Source of the DNA: Streptosporangiaceae bacterium NEAU-GS5
GTDB taxonomy: Bacteria > Actinomycetota > Actinomycetes > Streptosporangiales > Streptosporangiaceae
Reading direction: 5' to 3'
Assembly (NCBI GenBank): GCA_017592665.1
Contig: JAGFNW010000008.1
Location: 186,001-250,000 of the forward strand
Length of the DNA stretch: 64,000 nucleotides
The notes under the pieces were generated by a model, which worked only from the letters and a program-made list of their open reading frames with translations, was not told the origin of the DNA and did not search any database. Made by a program: the position numbers and the translations under genes. How positions within the stretch are numbered: the stretch's first letter is position 1; each line of letters begins with the position of its first letter. Below are positions 28,263-37,076 of the stretch, one piece after another.

Positions 28263-28462
28263 ATAACCCCCTCCGGGCGCACCCAGATACCAGTTTGCGG
28301 CAGTTAAGCGACTCTATTCATGCTTTCGGTGAGAGCCAGTCGTGGAAGTAATCGGCTTGGCGCCACGCCCACGGCCGGCGGAAGTCGCCCTTGGCCCGGT
28401 CTTCCAGCCTTCCGAGGCAGCCGCCTGTGGGCTGCGGCCTGGCGCCATCCGGCCTGGACGGA

Positions 28463-30628
28463 TCAGGGGGTCGCGGCCTCTCGGCCGGCCCGCTCGAACA
28501 AGTGCCCTGCCCTCACGAGGTCGCCGTTGCGCTCGTGCAACTCGGCCGCTCCGAGTAGGTCTCCGGCCAGCTCGCGGATCAGGGCCTCCTCCTCCCACGT
28601 GGCCGGCTCGGCGTCGGCAGGGTCAAGCCTTTCCCTGCGACGCCGGACGAACTGGAGGAGACCGGAGGAGCGCTCGCCACTCGCGGGATGCGGCTCCTGC
28701 GGCCGTCGTCGCGCCGCCGGCTCGAGGTCCTCCAGTTCCGCGATCGACTCGGGTGACAAACTCCGGTCGACCTCTGGCATTTGGCCGATCCACTGCCTCC
28801 AGACGGGCTGCCGGCCACTCAGATCGAAGACAAGCCCTGAGTCAGGCAGCAGCACCACTCCCGCGCCAGGGCCGACGCCGAACAGTGTCCGCCTGGCGGC
28901 CGTCGGCAGGGTGGGACGCAGTCGGAATCCAAGGGGCACGAACAGTGGGCCAGGCCCCAGACAGTACAGAAGCTCGCCCATCGGCAGCCGCTCCAGCACT
29001 CCACCCGGCGCGATCAGCAGGCACTTGCCGTCGCCCTTCACCAGAGAAGCGATCTCGGCCAGCGGATGGCCTTCGAGAAGCAACGCCAGGTTGGGAATGT
29101 CCGAGTCGTCGAGCAGGATCGCGTCGACGGATTCACGCGGGGTCGGCGCGGACGCCAGTCGCACTCCGGGCGGGTCGATGTGCACGTCGTTCTCGGCCGG
29201 CTCTGTGGAGGCCAGTCCATATCCGTCGGCCAGGCGCAGGAGAGACGTGCTGTCCACGTACTCGCCGCACGCCTCGCCGACCCAGCAGCCGAAGGGGGCG
29301 CGGGCGAGTATCCACGTCTCCGATCCCGTCAAGCCCGCCAGCGTCCGGTCGGCCACGGGGGCCGCGACGTCGTACTGAACGAGGAGCGCCTCCCCTGTGC
29401 TCCGGCAGACCGTCACTCCCGGCCAGCGCGCCATCGCGGCCAGAAAGGCGGTCGAGATCTCCGACTCGCCGGCGGCGCTCACCGACACCTCGATCATGGT
29501 GCCCGCGGCGTCTCGCCGGTCTTCGGCCTCGAAGAGCGGCCACAGCCGGATGGGCCGGTGCCTGACTGTCAGCCCCAGGTCGAGGGCACGATGGACGATG
29601 CGCGCCACGCGATGCCCGGGCGCGACGATCCGGGCGTCCCGAAGCCTCGGCCGGGCGGCGGCGCTCAGCCCGGCGATCCGGATGAGCTCTCGCACCGTGA
29701 CAGGATGGAGGTCTGGATCCACGGTCTCGGCGTCATCGGACGGCGTGCCCCATCCGGGGGTGCGCACGAGTCGTCCGTCTCGCTCAGTGAAGAGTTCGGC
29801 CGCCACTGTGTCCGTCAGTTCTCTGGCAAGGTCCAGTTCGAGTTCCGCGCTGACCCACCAGGCTCCCGCCGTGGACGTCTCCTGTGGCTCGCGGGCGAAG
29901 ACAGCGCCGGATCCGCGCCCGGCGGCATGAATGTGCTCGAAATAGACGAGGGCGGAAGCCGCCGACCCAAGCCGGACGGCCAGGCGGAGCCGTTCGCGGA
30001 CAGGTTCAGGTGCGGCGGAAACGTCCGCCCGCGGTAGCACGGAAGGCCCCGCGACGGGCTGATTGGAAGCACCCGGCGGATCTTCGATTGGCTCGATCCT
30101 GGACAGCGAGCGCCCCTGACCGGATCCCTGGCTCGTCCCAGGAGGCGTCGTGGGAACCGTTCCCCGCCTTGCTTCCGCTTCTGTGCGCATGAGCTCAAGC
30201 ACCTCGGTGCGGATCTGATTGAAGTCCACTCCAAGATGGGTGAGGATCTGTGCCGCGACCGCCTCGCGCTCGCCGGCCAGGCACTCGCGGACCAGGCCGA
30301 GGAGGATGTGCTCCGTGCCGATGTAGTTATGGCCGAGCTGCAAAGCCTCACGAAGAGAAAACTCCAGAATTTTCTTCGCGCGAGGGGTGAAAGGGATGTG
30401 CCCCGGCGGAGAGGTCGGTCCTCGCCCGATGATCACTTCGATCTGAGCGCGCACATCCTCCAAGGTGACGCCTAAAGCCCGGAGAACTCTGACGGCAATG
30501 CCCGTTTCTTCGCGAATGAGGCCGAGAAGGACATGCTCGGTGCCGATGTAGTTGTGGTATAACATCCTGGCCTCTTCCTGGGACAGGACCACCACTCGCC
30601 GGGCGCGATCAGTGAATCGCTCGAACAT
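28463..30628 (-). CDS. Clp-N double-domain protein with large uncharacterised C-terminal region, 721 aa
   Basis: Residues 1-150 are two Clp-N repeats closely resembling the N-domain of housekeeping ClpC ([69 protein letters not shown]). No ClpC AAA+ module follows. Instead there is a Pro/Ser linker and about 500 residues of unassigned alpha/beta sequence ending in a short TPR-like hairpin (GAAELHERNGDLVRAGHLFERAG). A very similar hairpin style occurs in the 303-aa protein of the opposite operon. It is divergent from the EAD1-CHAT gene with a 171-bp shared promoter region, so it probably belongs to the same system. GGGAGCGGGC precedes the ATG. Confidence 0.8.
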   Translation of the reverse strand: MFERFTDRARRVVVLSQEEARMLYHNYIGTEHVLLGLIREETGIAVRVLRALGVTLEDVRAQIEVIIGRGPTSPPGHIPFTPRAKKILEFSLREALQLGHNYIGTEHILLGLVRECLAGEREAVAAQILTHLGVDFNQIRTEVLELMRTEAEARRGTVPTTPPGTSQGSGQGRSLSRIEPIEDPPGASNQPVAGPSVLPRADVSAAPEPVRERLRLAVRLGSAASALVYFEHIHAAGRGSGAVFAREPQETSTAGAWWVSAELELDLARELTDTVAAELFTERDGRLVRTPGWGTPSDDAETVDPDLHPVTVRELIRIAGLSAAARPRLRDARIVAPGHRVARIVHRALDLGLTVRHRPIRLWPLFEAEDRRDAAGTMIEVSVSAAGESEISTAFLAAMARWPGVTVCRSTGEALLVQYDVAAPVADRTLAGLTGSETWILARAPFGCWVGEACGEYVDSTSLLRLADGYGLASTEPAENDVHIDPPGVRLASAPTPRESVDAILLDDSDIPNLALLLEGHPLAEIASLVKGDGKCLLIAPGGVLERLPMGELLYCLGPGPLFVPLGFRLRPTLPTAARRTLFGVGPGAGVVLLPDSGLVFDLSGRQPVWRQWIGQMPEVDRSLSPESIAELEDLEPAARRRPQEPHPASGERSSGLLQFVRRRRERLDPADAEPATWEEEALIRELAGDLLGAAELHERNGDLVRAGHLFERAGREAATP

Positions 30629-30799
30629 GCCCGCTCCCTTAAAAGCCAGATACTAAGCACCTTCACGCACAAACCATCCCAAATCGGGCGCGTCCCGATA
30701 GCTCTGGAATAACTGGACGCACCCGCCAGAATAGGTGATCCCGCGCTAGCATGGAGCGATAGTTAGAGGGCCATCGCAATGTGATCAATAGAGGTGTGG
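30629..30799. promoter_or_regulatory. Bidirectional promoter region of the Ub-like/AAA+ locus
   Basis: This 171-bp gap separates the leftward Clp-N gene and the rightward 14-gene run, in which no other gap exceeds 10 bases, so it must contain the main promoter for about 15.5 kb. No definite promoter boxes are assigned. Confidence 0.45.
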
Positions 30800-31645
30800 A
30801 TGACCAAGCCATTCACCGACCGCGAACTGAGCGAACTGGCTCGCGTATTCGCTCCAGGCCCGGCGGCATTGACCCTTTTCACCCGCGCGGGCATCCCGCG
30901 GCAGGACCTGCCCGGCGCGTTGGGCGGCGTAACGTCACGGGAATACTGGACCATGATCAGTGACCTGATCGCCGCCGGCACTGTCGAAAATGGAGCACGC
31001 CGGGTTCTCACCGCCGCGTCCGAAATCTTTCCCGCCAATCCGATCTTTCAGGGCAGCGGCACGCTTCGCCACGTCCTGTTCATCGGAGCGAGTCCCGACC
31101 GGATGAGCACGCTCCGGCCTGACCGCGAGCTGCGTGAGATAATCCGACGTGCCGACAATGACCGGATCAAGGTGCGCTATCGCCCGGCCGCGGATTCCGG
31201 CAATCTGGCCGCAGTCTTGGAGGACCGCACCGACATCCTCCATTTGGCGTGCCATGGCAACTCGGACTCCGTCTACTTCGAGGCACCGGACGGAACACGA
31301 CAGGTAGTCAGCGGCCGTCATTTGGCCGACACCCTTCGCCTTTATCAGGACGATGCAGGCGCCGTCCTAAGAGGGGTGGTCCTCGCCGCATGCCACAGTG
31401 CGGCCGTAGCCGAGCTGCTGCGCCCATACGCGGACACCATCATCGCTCATCAAGGAGATCTGCTCGACGTCTGCGCCATCGAATTCGCCGCCGAACTCTA
31501 TCGCGTTCTTCCTGTTTCAGCCTCACTTGGCGGCGCCGCCCGCATAGCCGCCCGCCACGCGGCGAACGCGCGCGCTTTATGTGGCATGGTCCCTGACGAG
31601 CTGGTCGTGTTCGAAAAGCAGGAAGGCGCAAATGGCACAAAATGA
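30800..31645 (+). CDS. EAD1-CHAT protease, 281 aa
   Basis: Residues 1-80 form an effector-associated EAD1-type adaptor domain (LTLFTRAGIPRQDLP, EYWTMISDLIAAG, ARRVLTAASEIFPANPIF). Residues 90-280 are a CHAT peptidase with His152 in LHLACHGNSD and Cys198 in VVLAACHSAAV. ATG at 30800 is preferred over GTG at 30794 because GAGG is correctly spaced. EAD domains pair with like domains to bring effectors to sensors. A second EAD1 occurs in the E2 fusion of this same operon, which points to direct recruitment. It is the first gene of the run. Confidence 0.87.
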   Translation: MTKPFTDRELSELARVFAPGPAALTLFTRAGIPRQDLPGALGGVTSREYWTMISDLIAAGTVENGARRVLTAASEIFPANPIFQGSGTLRHVLFIGASPDRMSTLRPDRELREIIRRADNDRIKVRYRPAADSGNLAAVLEDRTDILHLACHGNSDSVYFEAPDGTRQVVSGRHLADTLRLYQDDAGAVLRGVVLAACHSAAVAELLRPYADTIIAHQGDLLDVCAIEFAAELYRVLPVSASLGGAARIAARHAANARALCGMVPDELVVFEKQEGANGTK

Positions 31646-31841
31646 GTACGTCGAAGATCTTCCTGACCTGATCGACGCCGGCGAGTACGGCGTTCATCCG
31701 GAGGGACAGCTGGTGCGGCTATGCATCAGCGTGACCCCGGACGGGGTCGAGGTCCTGGGCGACGCGTTTCGCCCAGACGTCCTCGACGCGCTCCTCGGCA
31801 ATCTGGGTGGCGGACCAGTGGAGCAGATGCTGTGCGGCTAG
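31632..31841 (+). CDS. Small protein ending in glycine, candidate Ub-like tag or system peptide, 69 aa
   Basis: It starts inside the CHAT gene (14-base overlap) and ends MLCG at the C-terminus. Predicted elements are a beta-hairpin (LVRLCISVTPDGVEVLGDAF), a helix (RPDVLDALLGNL) and a short last strand. A free C-terminal Gly in a small protein encoded next to E1, E2 and JAB genes is what an E1 substrate would look like, although it is shorter than ubiquitin and has a single terminal Gly preceded by Cys. It could instead be a system-associated peptide unrelated to ubiquitin. No homologue recognised. Confidence 0.6.
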   Translation: MAQNEYVEDLPDLIDAGEYGVHPEGQLVRLCISVTPDGVEVLGDAFRPDVLDALLGNLGGGPVEQMLCG

Positions 31842-32425
31842 GCGACCATGACGGGCGGGAGTCCGTCGAATTCGAGCTGGGCCACGCCGCTGCCGTCGAC
31901 CGCCGGATCGAGGCTGACGTGCCCGCGGGCCCGGCAATCACCAATATCACATCCTGGTGGAACCATTTGCCCTGTGGCCGATGCGGCCATACTTTCCGCA
32001 GAGGCGATCCGGTGATTCAGGATTTCCTCGCGCGCGAGGTCATCCACACGAACCCGCAGCTCGGATGCGGCGCGGCGGAATCGGCGGACCGGGGCCAGGA
32101 CGACGAATTGACGGCTTTCGGGGCGGGCGTTCTGGCGGCCTGGCCCGGTGACGACAACGCGCCGGTCACCAGGCTTACCGATGATGACTGGCGTAGCAGC
32201 TGGTCAGGCCCGCCGCTCATGCGGGCACGCTGCCTGTTCTGCGCGCACACCTTCCGGTCGGGCGAGCTGGTGATCGTTTGCCCTTGCGGCCCCGGACAGC
32301 CGCAGTGCGGCTCGGCCGTGCACCGTGATCCGGCCCTTGGCATGGTCTGCTGGGAGAGCTGGCGTCCCGACGGGCGGATCGGATCCTGCCCGGTCACATT
32401 GGCCAGGCGCGGCGATGACAACTGA
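31832..32425 (+). CDS. RING-finger-like zinc protein (candidate E3), 197 aa
   Basis: Two treble-clef-like Zn clusters are visible. The first opens CGRCGHTFRRGDPV (about residues 48-61). The second is the clearer one: CLFCAHTF ... VCPCG ... CGSAVHRDP ... VCWESW ... SCPV, reproducing the C-x2-C, C, H, C-x2-W, C-P spacing of RING domains. GTG at 31832 overlaps the preceding gene and is preceded by GGAG. It is translationally coupled to the E1 gene (11-base overlap). RING proteins bring E2 to targets. Given its location, an E3 role is inferred, not shown. Confidence 0.7.
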   Translation: MRLGDHDGRESVEFELGHAAAVDRRIEADVPAGPAITNITSWWNHLPCGRCGHTFRRGDPVIQDFLAREVIHTNPQLGCGAAESADRGQDDELTAFGAGVLAAWPGDDNAPVTRLTDDDWRSSWSGPPLMRARCLFCAHTFRSGELVIVCPCGPGQPQCGSAVHRDPALGMVCWESWRPDGRIGSCPVTLARRGDDN

Positions 32426-33503
32426 GGCCACCGACCGATATGCGCGGCAGCGCCTCGTGGCGGGCTGGAACCAGGAGCGTCTGGCGGCGGCCACGGCAGT
32501 GGTAGTTGGGGTCGGCGCGCTGGGGAACGAGGTCGCCAAGAACCTCACGCTGGCCGGTGTCGGCCACCTCATCCTCTGTGATCCCGACACTGTGAGCGCG
32601 TCGAATCTGAGTCGCAGCGTGTTATTCCGCGCCGCCGATCTCGGGCTGGCGAAGACCGAGGCGGCCAAGACCGAGCTGACGCGCATGTCCAGGGGTGTGA
32701 AGGTGGACTGCCGCAGGTCGGAGCTGACATCTGGAGTGGGCCTCGGCGAGCTCGCCGACGCCGACGTGGTCATGGGCTGCCTTGACAACCGGCGAGCCAG
32801 ACTGCAACTGCTGGGCCGGTGCGCACTCGCGGGAGCACACCTGGTGGACGGAGGCACGGATCCCTGGGGTGGCGAGATCCGGCTCCGCTTCTCACGCGCC
32901 GACCCCTGCTACGGCTGCTCGCTGACACCTGCCCAGCGCGGGGAGTCCGACGTGCCCTGGCGATGCCAGGATGCCTCACAGGAGCTTCCACCGGCCGCCA
33001 CGATTGCCGGCACGGCCCTGGTCGCGGCCTGGATGACTGGGGCGGCACTCCGCGCCGTTCTGGGCCAGACTCCGCCCTATCGGTTCATCAGGATCGACGG
33101 CAAAGACGGCGAATCGAGTCCTGTGACCGTGACGAGGGATCCCGGCTGCCCGCTTCATCACCCCATGGGAGAGGTCGAGCGCGTCCCGTTCGGCCATCGC
33201 GCGACCGTCGATGCCTTCCTGGCCGTATTGCCAGATGACGCCGACCCGCTCACCTGGACCGAATTCCCATTGACAGCCGACTGCCGCGGATGTGGCCGTC
33301 GCCATCCACGAGACGAGATCCACGCGAGAGCCATGACATGTCACGAGTGCGGCGGCATCGTGCGCCCCCGGTTCAGCCAGCGGTTACGGGACGCCATGGG
33401 AGAACCCGACCTGCGTCTGTCCCACCTCGGGGTCGCACCACAAGAGATCATCGCCGTCCGGCTGCCGGGAGGTGAGTTTCGATGGCTTCGCCTGAGCCGT
33501 TGA
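32415..33503 (+). CDS. E1-like ThiF/MoeB-family activating enzyme, 362 aa
   Basis: The nucleotide-binding fold is clear: VVVGVGALGNEVAKNL, then LCDPDTVSASNLSRS, typical of enzymes that adenylate the C-terminal Gly of Ub-like proteins. Cys165 and Cys168 (CYGC) are candidate catalytic or metal residues. A C-terminal zinc ribbon (CRGCG ... CHECG) follows. ATG at 32415 is within the overlap with the RING gene. The longer upstream frame is rejected. The stop lies 22 bases into the E2 gene, so E1 and E2 should be made together. Cytosolic. First step of the predicted conjugation pathway. Confidence 0.9.
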   Translation: MTTEATDRYARQRLVAGWNQERLAAATAVVVGVGALGNEVAKNLTLAGVGHLILCDPDTVSASNLSRSVLFRAADLGLAKTEAAKTELTRMSRGVKVDCRRSELTSGVGLGELADADVVMGCLDNRRARLQLLGRCALAGAHLVDGGTDPWGGEIRLRFSRADPCYGCSLTPAQRGESDVPWRCQDASQELPPAATIAGTALVAAWMTGAALRAVLGQTPPYRFIRIDGKDGESSPVTVTRDPGCPLHHPMGEVERVPFGHRATVDAFLAVLPDDADPLTWTEFPLTADCRGCGRRHPRDEIHARAMTCHECGGIVRPRFSQRLRDAMGEPDLRLSHLGVAPQEIIAVRLPGGEFRWLRLSR

Positions 33504-35116
33504 GACAACCACGCCGTCCTCCCACCGCGACGCTTCGGCCGGCCAGGGAGATCCCCCTGGAGTCAGACGAGCTCGACGAGTTCCGATGGGCCGTGGCACG
33601 AGTGTTCAACGATCAGACGAGTGCCGAGAACCTGCTGGCCAGGATCGGATACCCCAGAGAGCATCTGCCCACGTGGGCCGGCCAGAACGCGGACACGTGG
33701 TGGACCGAGGTGTTCCTGGCACTGCATCACGGGATCATCGACCTTCCGCACCGCCGCCTGCTCGGTGCCGCGGTCCGCGTCTACCAGCACAACCCGGTCT
33801 TCCGCCCGCTGGCCCAACGACATGGGTTGATCAACCTGGACGAGGGCACCGCCGGAGAGCAGGACATGACAGACCCGGTCGCCCCAGAGCCGCAAGCACC
33901 GAGCATGCCTGAGGTGCACCCGGACGAGCCTGAGGACGCCTCAGCGGACAGCACCGCGGAAGCTGTCGGAGCGCCAGAGGAGGCAGGGCTCGCAGACGCC
34001 GAGGAGGCCGGGCCGCCGACCTGCCATGTGATCATCCGAGCGAGCTCGGAGGACGCGAGGGTTGAGGCCGCCGACATTCTGCGGGCTCTCGAGCTCGACC
34101 CAAGAGATGTCTGGTCCACCGCTCACGCCATCTCCTACCGCCTGAACACCGACGACATCTCTCATGTCCGTCGGCAGCTGGACTCGACAGATCTCGGCTG
34201 GACCGTCGTCCCCGCGGGCGCACGCGACTACCTACTGCGCGAGGTCTACGTACAAGGACCTGACGGCCGCCGTTTCCGCTTCCTTGACGCCCCTGCCCAG
34301 CAGACGGTCGGCAACATCGCCGCCGAGGTCGTCGACCAGTACGGCAAGACCTTCGCCGACAAAGCGCGCCCAACAGTGGTGGATCACGTCGAGGATGACG
34401 GACGGCGCCGCAGGCTCGCCCCCGAGGCGACACTTCACGACGAAGGGGTCCGGGAAGGAGCTCATCTCCGCGTCGGGTTCGAGGCCACCGCGGGCGCGAT
34501 CAATCCGCTGGACCGCCAGGACGCGCTGAGCAGAGTGCGCAACGAGCTGCTCTCCTTCGCCAGGAGCCGCCCCGATCTGGTGGTCCGAGGTTTCCCACCG
34601 ATGCTCCCGACCGAATATGAGCTGGAATTCACCCAGCCCAGCCTCGGTCCGCCACGGACGCAGGACGGCGACCCCACCCGGGTGGAACGGCATGTCGTGA
34701 GCATCAGCCTGCGCGGCGACTTTCCCCAGACGCCGCCGGTGGTCTTCTGGGACAGCCTCATCTTTCATCCGAATGTCTACCCCAACTACGGCGACATGTC
34801 CCTGGATCATCCCGAGCACAGCGGCCTCGTCTGCCTCGGCATGCTGGCGGAGTCCTACCGGCCGTCCCTCGACTTCGGGGACCTGTTCCAGTTGCTGATC
34901 GACATGGCGGCCTTCCGCAACTACGGCCTGTTGGAGCCGACAGGCGTCGTCGGCGCGGACGGCCGCGAGGAGACCCGCGTCAACTTCTACGACAGGGCCG
35001 CCGCGATCTGGGTGGCAGAACATCCGGAGGAGATCCTCCAGATGGGTGGATCGCCGGGAGGTCGGCCCATGCGAGTGGAGCCGGAGTATCGCAACGTCAT
35101 CGAGGCTGTCACGTGA
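33482..35116 (+). CDS. EAD1 - YukD-like UBL - E2 fusion protein, 544 aa
   Basis: Order: an EAD1-type domain (about 35-110; LLARIGYPREHLP, TWWTEVFLALHHG, HRRLLGAAVRVYQHNPVF), an acidic Glu/Ala/Pro linker (about 125-180), an alpha/beta domain (about 182-240), a ubiquitin-like domain with a YukD-like look (REVYVQGPDGRRFRFLD ... EGAHLRVGFE, about 250-335), and an E2 (UBC) fold with DSLIFHPNVYP followed by GLVCLGM, placing the catalytic Cys at 451 in the standard HPN-then-Cys order. GGAGGTGA precedes the ATG. It overlaps E1 by 22 bases and JAB by 4. Carrying both an adaptor domain and a UBL on an E2 is unusual. Confidence 0.85.
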   Translation: MASPEPLRQPRRPPTATLRPAREIPLESDELDEFRWAVARVFNDQTSAENLLARIGYPREHLPTWAGQNADTWWTEVFLALHHGIIDLPHRRLLGAAVRVYQHNPVFRPLAQRHGLINLDEGTAGEQDMTDPVAPEPQAPSMPEVHPDEPEDASADSTAEAVGAPEEAGLADAEEAGPPTCHVIIRASSEDARVEAADILRALELDPRDVWSTAHAISYRLNTDDISHVRRQLDSTDLGWTVVPAGARDYLLREVYVQGPDGRRFRFLDAPAQQTVGNIAAEVVDQYGKTFADKARPTVVDHVEDDGRRRRLAPEATLHDEGVREGAHLRVGFEATAGAINPLDRQDALSRVRNELLSFARSRPDLVVRGFPPMLPTEYELEFTQPSLGPPRTQDGDPTRVERHVVSISLRGDFPQTPPVVFWDSLIFHPNVYPNYGDMSLDHPEHSGLVCLGMLAESYRPSLDFGDLFQLLIDMAAFRNYGLLEPTGVVGADGREETRVNFYDRAAAIWVAEHPEEILQMGGSPGGRPMRVEPEYRNVIEAVT

Positions 35117-36144
35117 GCGAGATCACGGTCGACGTCTATCGCATAGACGACTTCACCAAGCAGGACAGCGTCCCCCTGACGGGCCTGCTGCGCTCGGCTC
35201 TTGAGCCTCTGCTCGGCGAGTCTCTCGCCGGCGCGCGGTTCAACCTCGTCTTCCTGCCCGTGCCCGACCTGGGAGTGCTGGACGGACATCCACCGTTGAT
35301 CAATCTACGAAGCAGCCACGGTTATCTCAATGTACGTGTCGTACTCGGCGGCCTGCTCGTATACCAGCATCCGCACTCAGTCCGCGAGGTTGTCGCGCGA
35401 CCGCTGCAACGCCTGCTGGCGGCACGGGGAGCGGACGGCCGCACACCCGGCTCCCGACATCAGGGCTCAGGAGACGGCGGATGGGGGTTCGGAATCTCCG
35501 GACCCGGCCTTGATCACATCTCCCTCGTCCGCCCCAAGCCCGTGCTCCCCGGCAGCGTTGAGATCTCGGTCGGCACACGCCGACGCGCGTTGTTCCACGT
35601 GGAGGAGCTGCCCGAGCCGGAGCCCCGGGTGACGACGATGGCCGAGCTGGGCGTCCCGGCCTGGCCGGATGCGATCGACCCGCCGCTCGCGGTCGTCCTG
35701 ACCGCCATCGTCTACGACCAGCTGCTCTCGTCGATGTCGTTCTCCGACGACCTGGAGGAGGGCGGCTTCTTTATCGGTGAGGTCTATCGGGCCGAGCAGG
35801 GCGGCATGGTCATCCTGATCACCGAGGCCGTCAAGGCCGAGCAGTCGGGCGCGTCGATGCTGCACTTCACCTTCACAGGGGAAAGTTTTCTCCGGCTCAA
35901 CGACCTGATCGCTCACCGTTCCATGGGGGAACGGCTCCTCGGCTGGTATCACACGCATCTGTTCCCGGCCAGTGACGAACTCGGCTTGTCCTCCATCGAC
36001 GTGGAACTGCACAAGGGCACGTTCCGCCAACCGTGGCAGGTGGCCGGACTCGTCAATATCGACCGGAGATCTCGCCTGCTGCGCTTCTACGCGGAGCACG
36101 CGGGGCAGGTCGTCCCCGTTCCCTTCCAGGTGAGCACGCGATGA
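35113..36144 (+). CDS. JAB/JAMM-family isopeptidase-like protein, 343 aa
   Basis: The C-terminal half carries the JAMM zinc site: EEGGFFIGEVYR (Glu), GWYHTHLFP (HxH) and, ten residues on, SSID (Ser and Asp); WQVAGLVN follows as in the fold. The spacer between HxH and Ser is a little longer than in the classic motif. The N-terminal half (about 1-170) is an unassigned domain. GTG start overlaps the E2 stop (GTGA), and the stop overlaps the next ATG. In Ub-like operons such proteins trim or deconjugate the modifier. Confidence 0.88.
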   Translation: MSEITVDVYRIDDFTKQDSVPLTGLLRSALEPLLGESLAGARFNLVFLPVPDLGVLDGHPPLINLRSSHGYLNVRVVLGGLLVYQHPHSVREVVARPLQRLLAARGADGRTPGSRHQGSGDGGWGFGISGPGLDHISLVRPKPVLPGSVEISVGTRRRALFHVEELPEPEPRVTTMAELGVPAWPDAIDPPLAVVLTAIVYDQLLSSMSFSDDLEEGGFFIGEVYRAEQGGMVILITEAVKAEQSGASMLHFTFTGESFLRLNDLIAHRSMGERLLGWYHTHLFPASDELGLSSIDVELHKGTFRQPWQVAGLVNIDRRSRLLRFYAEHAGQVVPVPFQVSTR

Positions 36145-37076
36145 CCACGGGACAGGCCCTTCCGGCCATCGAAGCGTTCGGCCGAGGATCGGCCGAGGAA
36201 ACGGCGCGGGCGATCCTCGACTGGGCTCGGCAGCCGACCGGCCATGCTCCCCGCGCGACGCTGCGTGAGCTGGAAACACTCATCGCTCCAGGAGGTCGGA
36301 CTGTCGCCTCACTGCAGAGACTCGCCTGTGAGGTGGCCGCCCGCCTGGGGGCGGGAGATCCGCCTCTCGGTGATCGAGCACCCATTGGGCTCGGCGCGCT
36401 GTTCCTGGCCGCCGCGATCGGCGGCCGGCACCGCCCCTCAGACGCGGAGCGCCTTGCCGCCGCAGCCCCCGCGCCGTCCCTTTCCCACTGGCGCGATCTG
36501 CTGGCTCGGCATGCGGTTCTCGCTCCCTTCCTCGCCATGCCGGCCGCCGACCACGCCATCTCGCCCGCTCCGCTGGAGGAGGCCCTGATCGTCGCCTCGC
36601 CGCTGACCACCGTGCTGTGCCGCCCCGCCGCGCGGCAACTGGTGGAGGGGACCGTCGGCGCTGGAATCGACACGGCGCGGCGCCTCGTGTCACGGCCGCA
36701 TGGCCGGGCCATGCTGTCGCGGCGAATGGCTGTGCCAGAACGGGATCCCGTCACTCTCAACTGGCGCGCGCATGTGCTGTCCCAGCTCACGCTCGATCGT
36801 GTGGACGTGGTTCTGGACACCTATGTCACCGCGCGGGTCACATACGGCGAGGAATGGGACCGTCACGTGAGATGGGCGACCCGCGAGCTGTGCCGTCCTG
36901 AGCTTCCCGACGAGGCGCCGCTCGCCATCGTGCGGTTTTTCGTGCCGCTCGCGCTGCTGGCGCGACGTCAGGCGGACCTCGTACGGGTGCGCCCCTACCT
37001 CACCGGATTCGGCCGCGCGATCCGCTTGGCGGAGCAATACCGGCTGACCACTCGGATAGGAGCGGAGGGCCGATGA
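36141..37076 (+). CDS. Unknown helical protein of the Ub-like/AAA+ operon, 311 aa
   Basis: ATG at 36141 overlaps the JAB stop by 4 bases, and the stop overlaps the next gene by 4. The protein is Ala/Arg/Leu-rich and helical throughout with no signal peptide, membrane helix or catalytic motif I can identify. It lies immediately before the FtsH/Cdc48-type AAA+ gene, so it may be an adaptor for that ATPase. Uncharacterised domains are known at this position in FtsH-type ternary conflict systems. I cannot assign which one. Confidence 0.6.
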   Translation: MTTGQALPAIEAFGRGSAEETARAILDWARQPTGHAPRATLRELETLIAPGGRTVASLQRLACEVAARLGAGDPPLGDRAPIGLGALFLAAAIGGRHRPSDAERLAAAAPAPSLSHWRDLLARHAVLAPFLAMPAADHAISPAPLEEALIVASPLTTVLCRPAARQLVEGTVGAGIDTARRLVSRPHGRAMLSRRMAVPERDPVTLNWRAHVLSQLTLDRVDVVLDTYVTARVTYGEEWDRHVRWATRELCRPELPDEAPLAIVRFFVPLALLARRQADLVRVRPYLTGFGRAIRLAEQYRLTTRIGAEGR

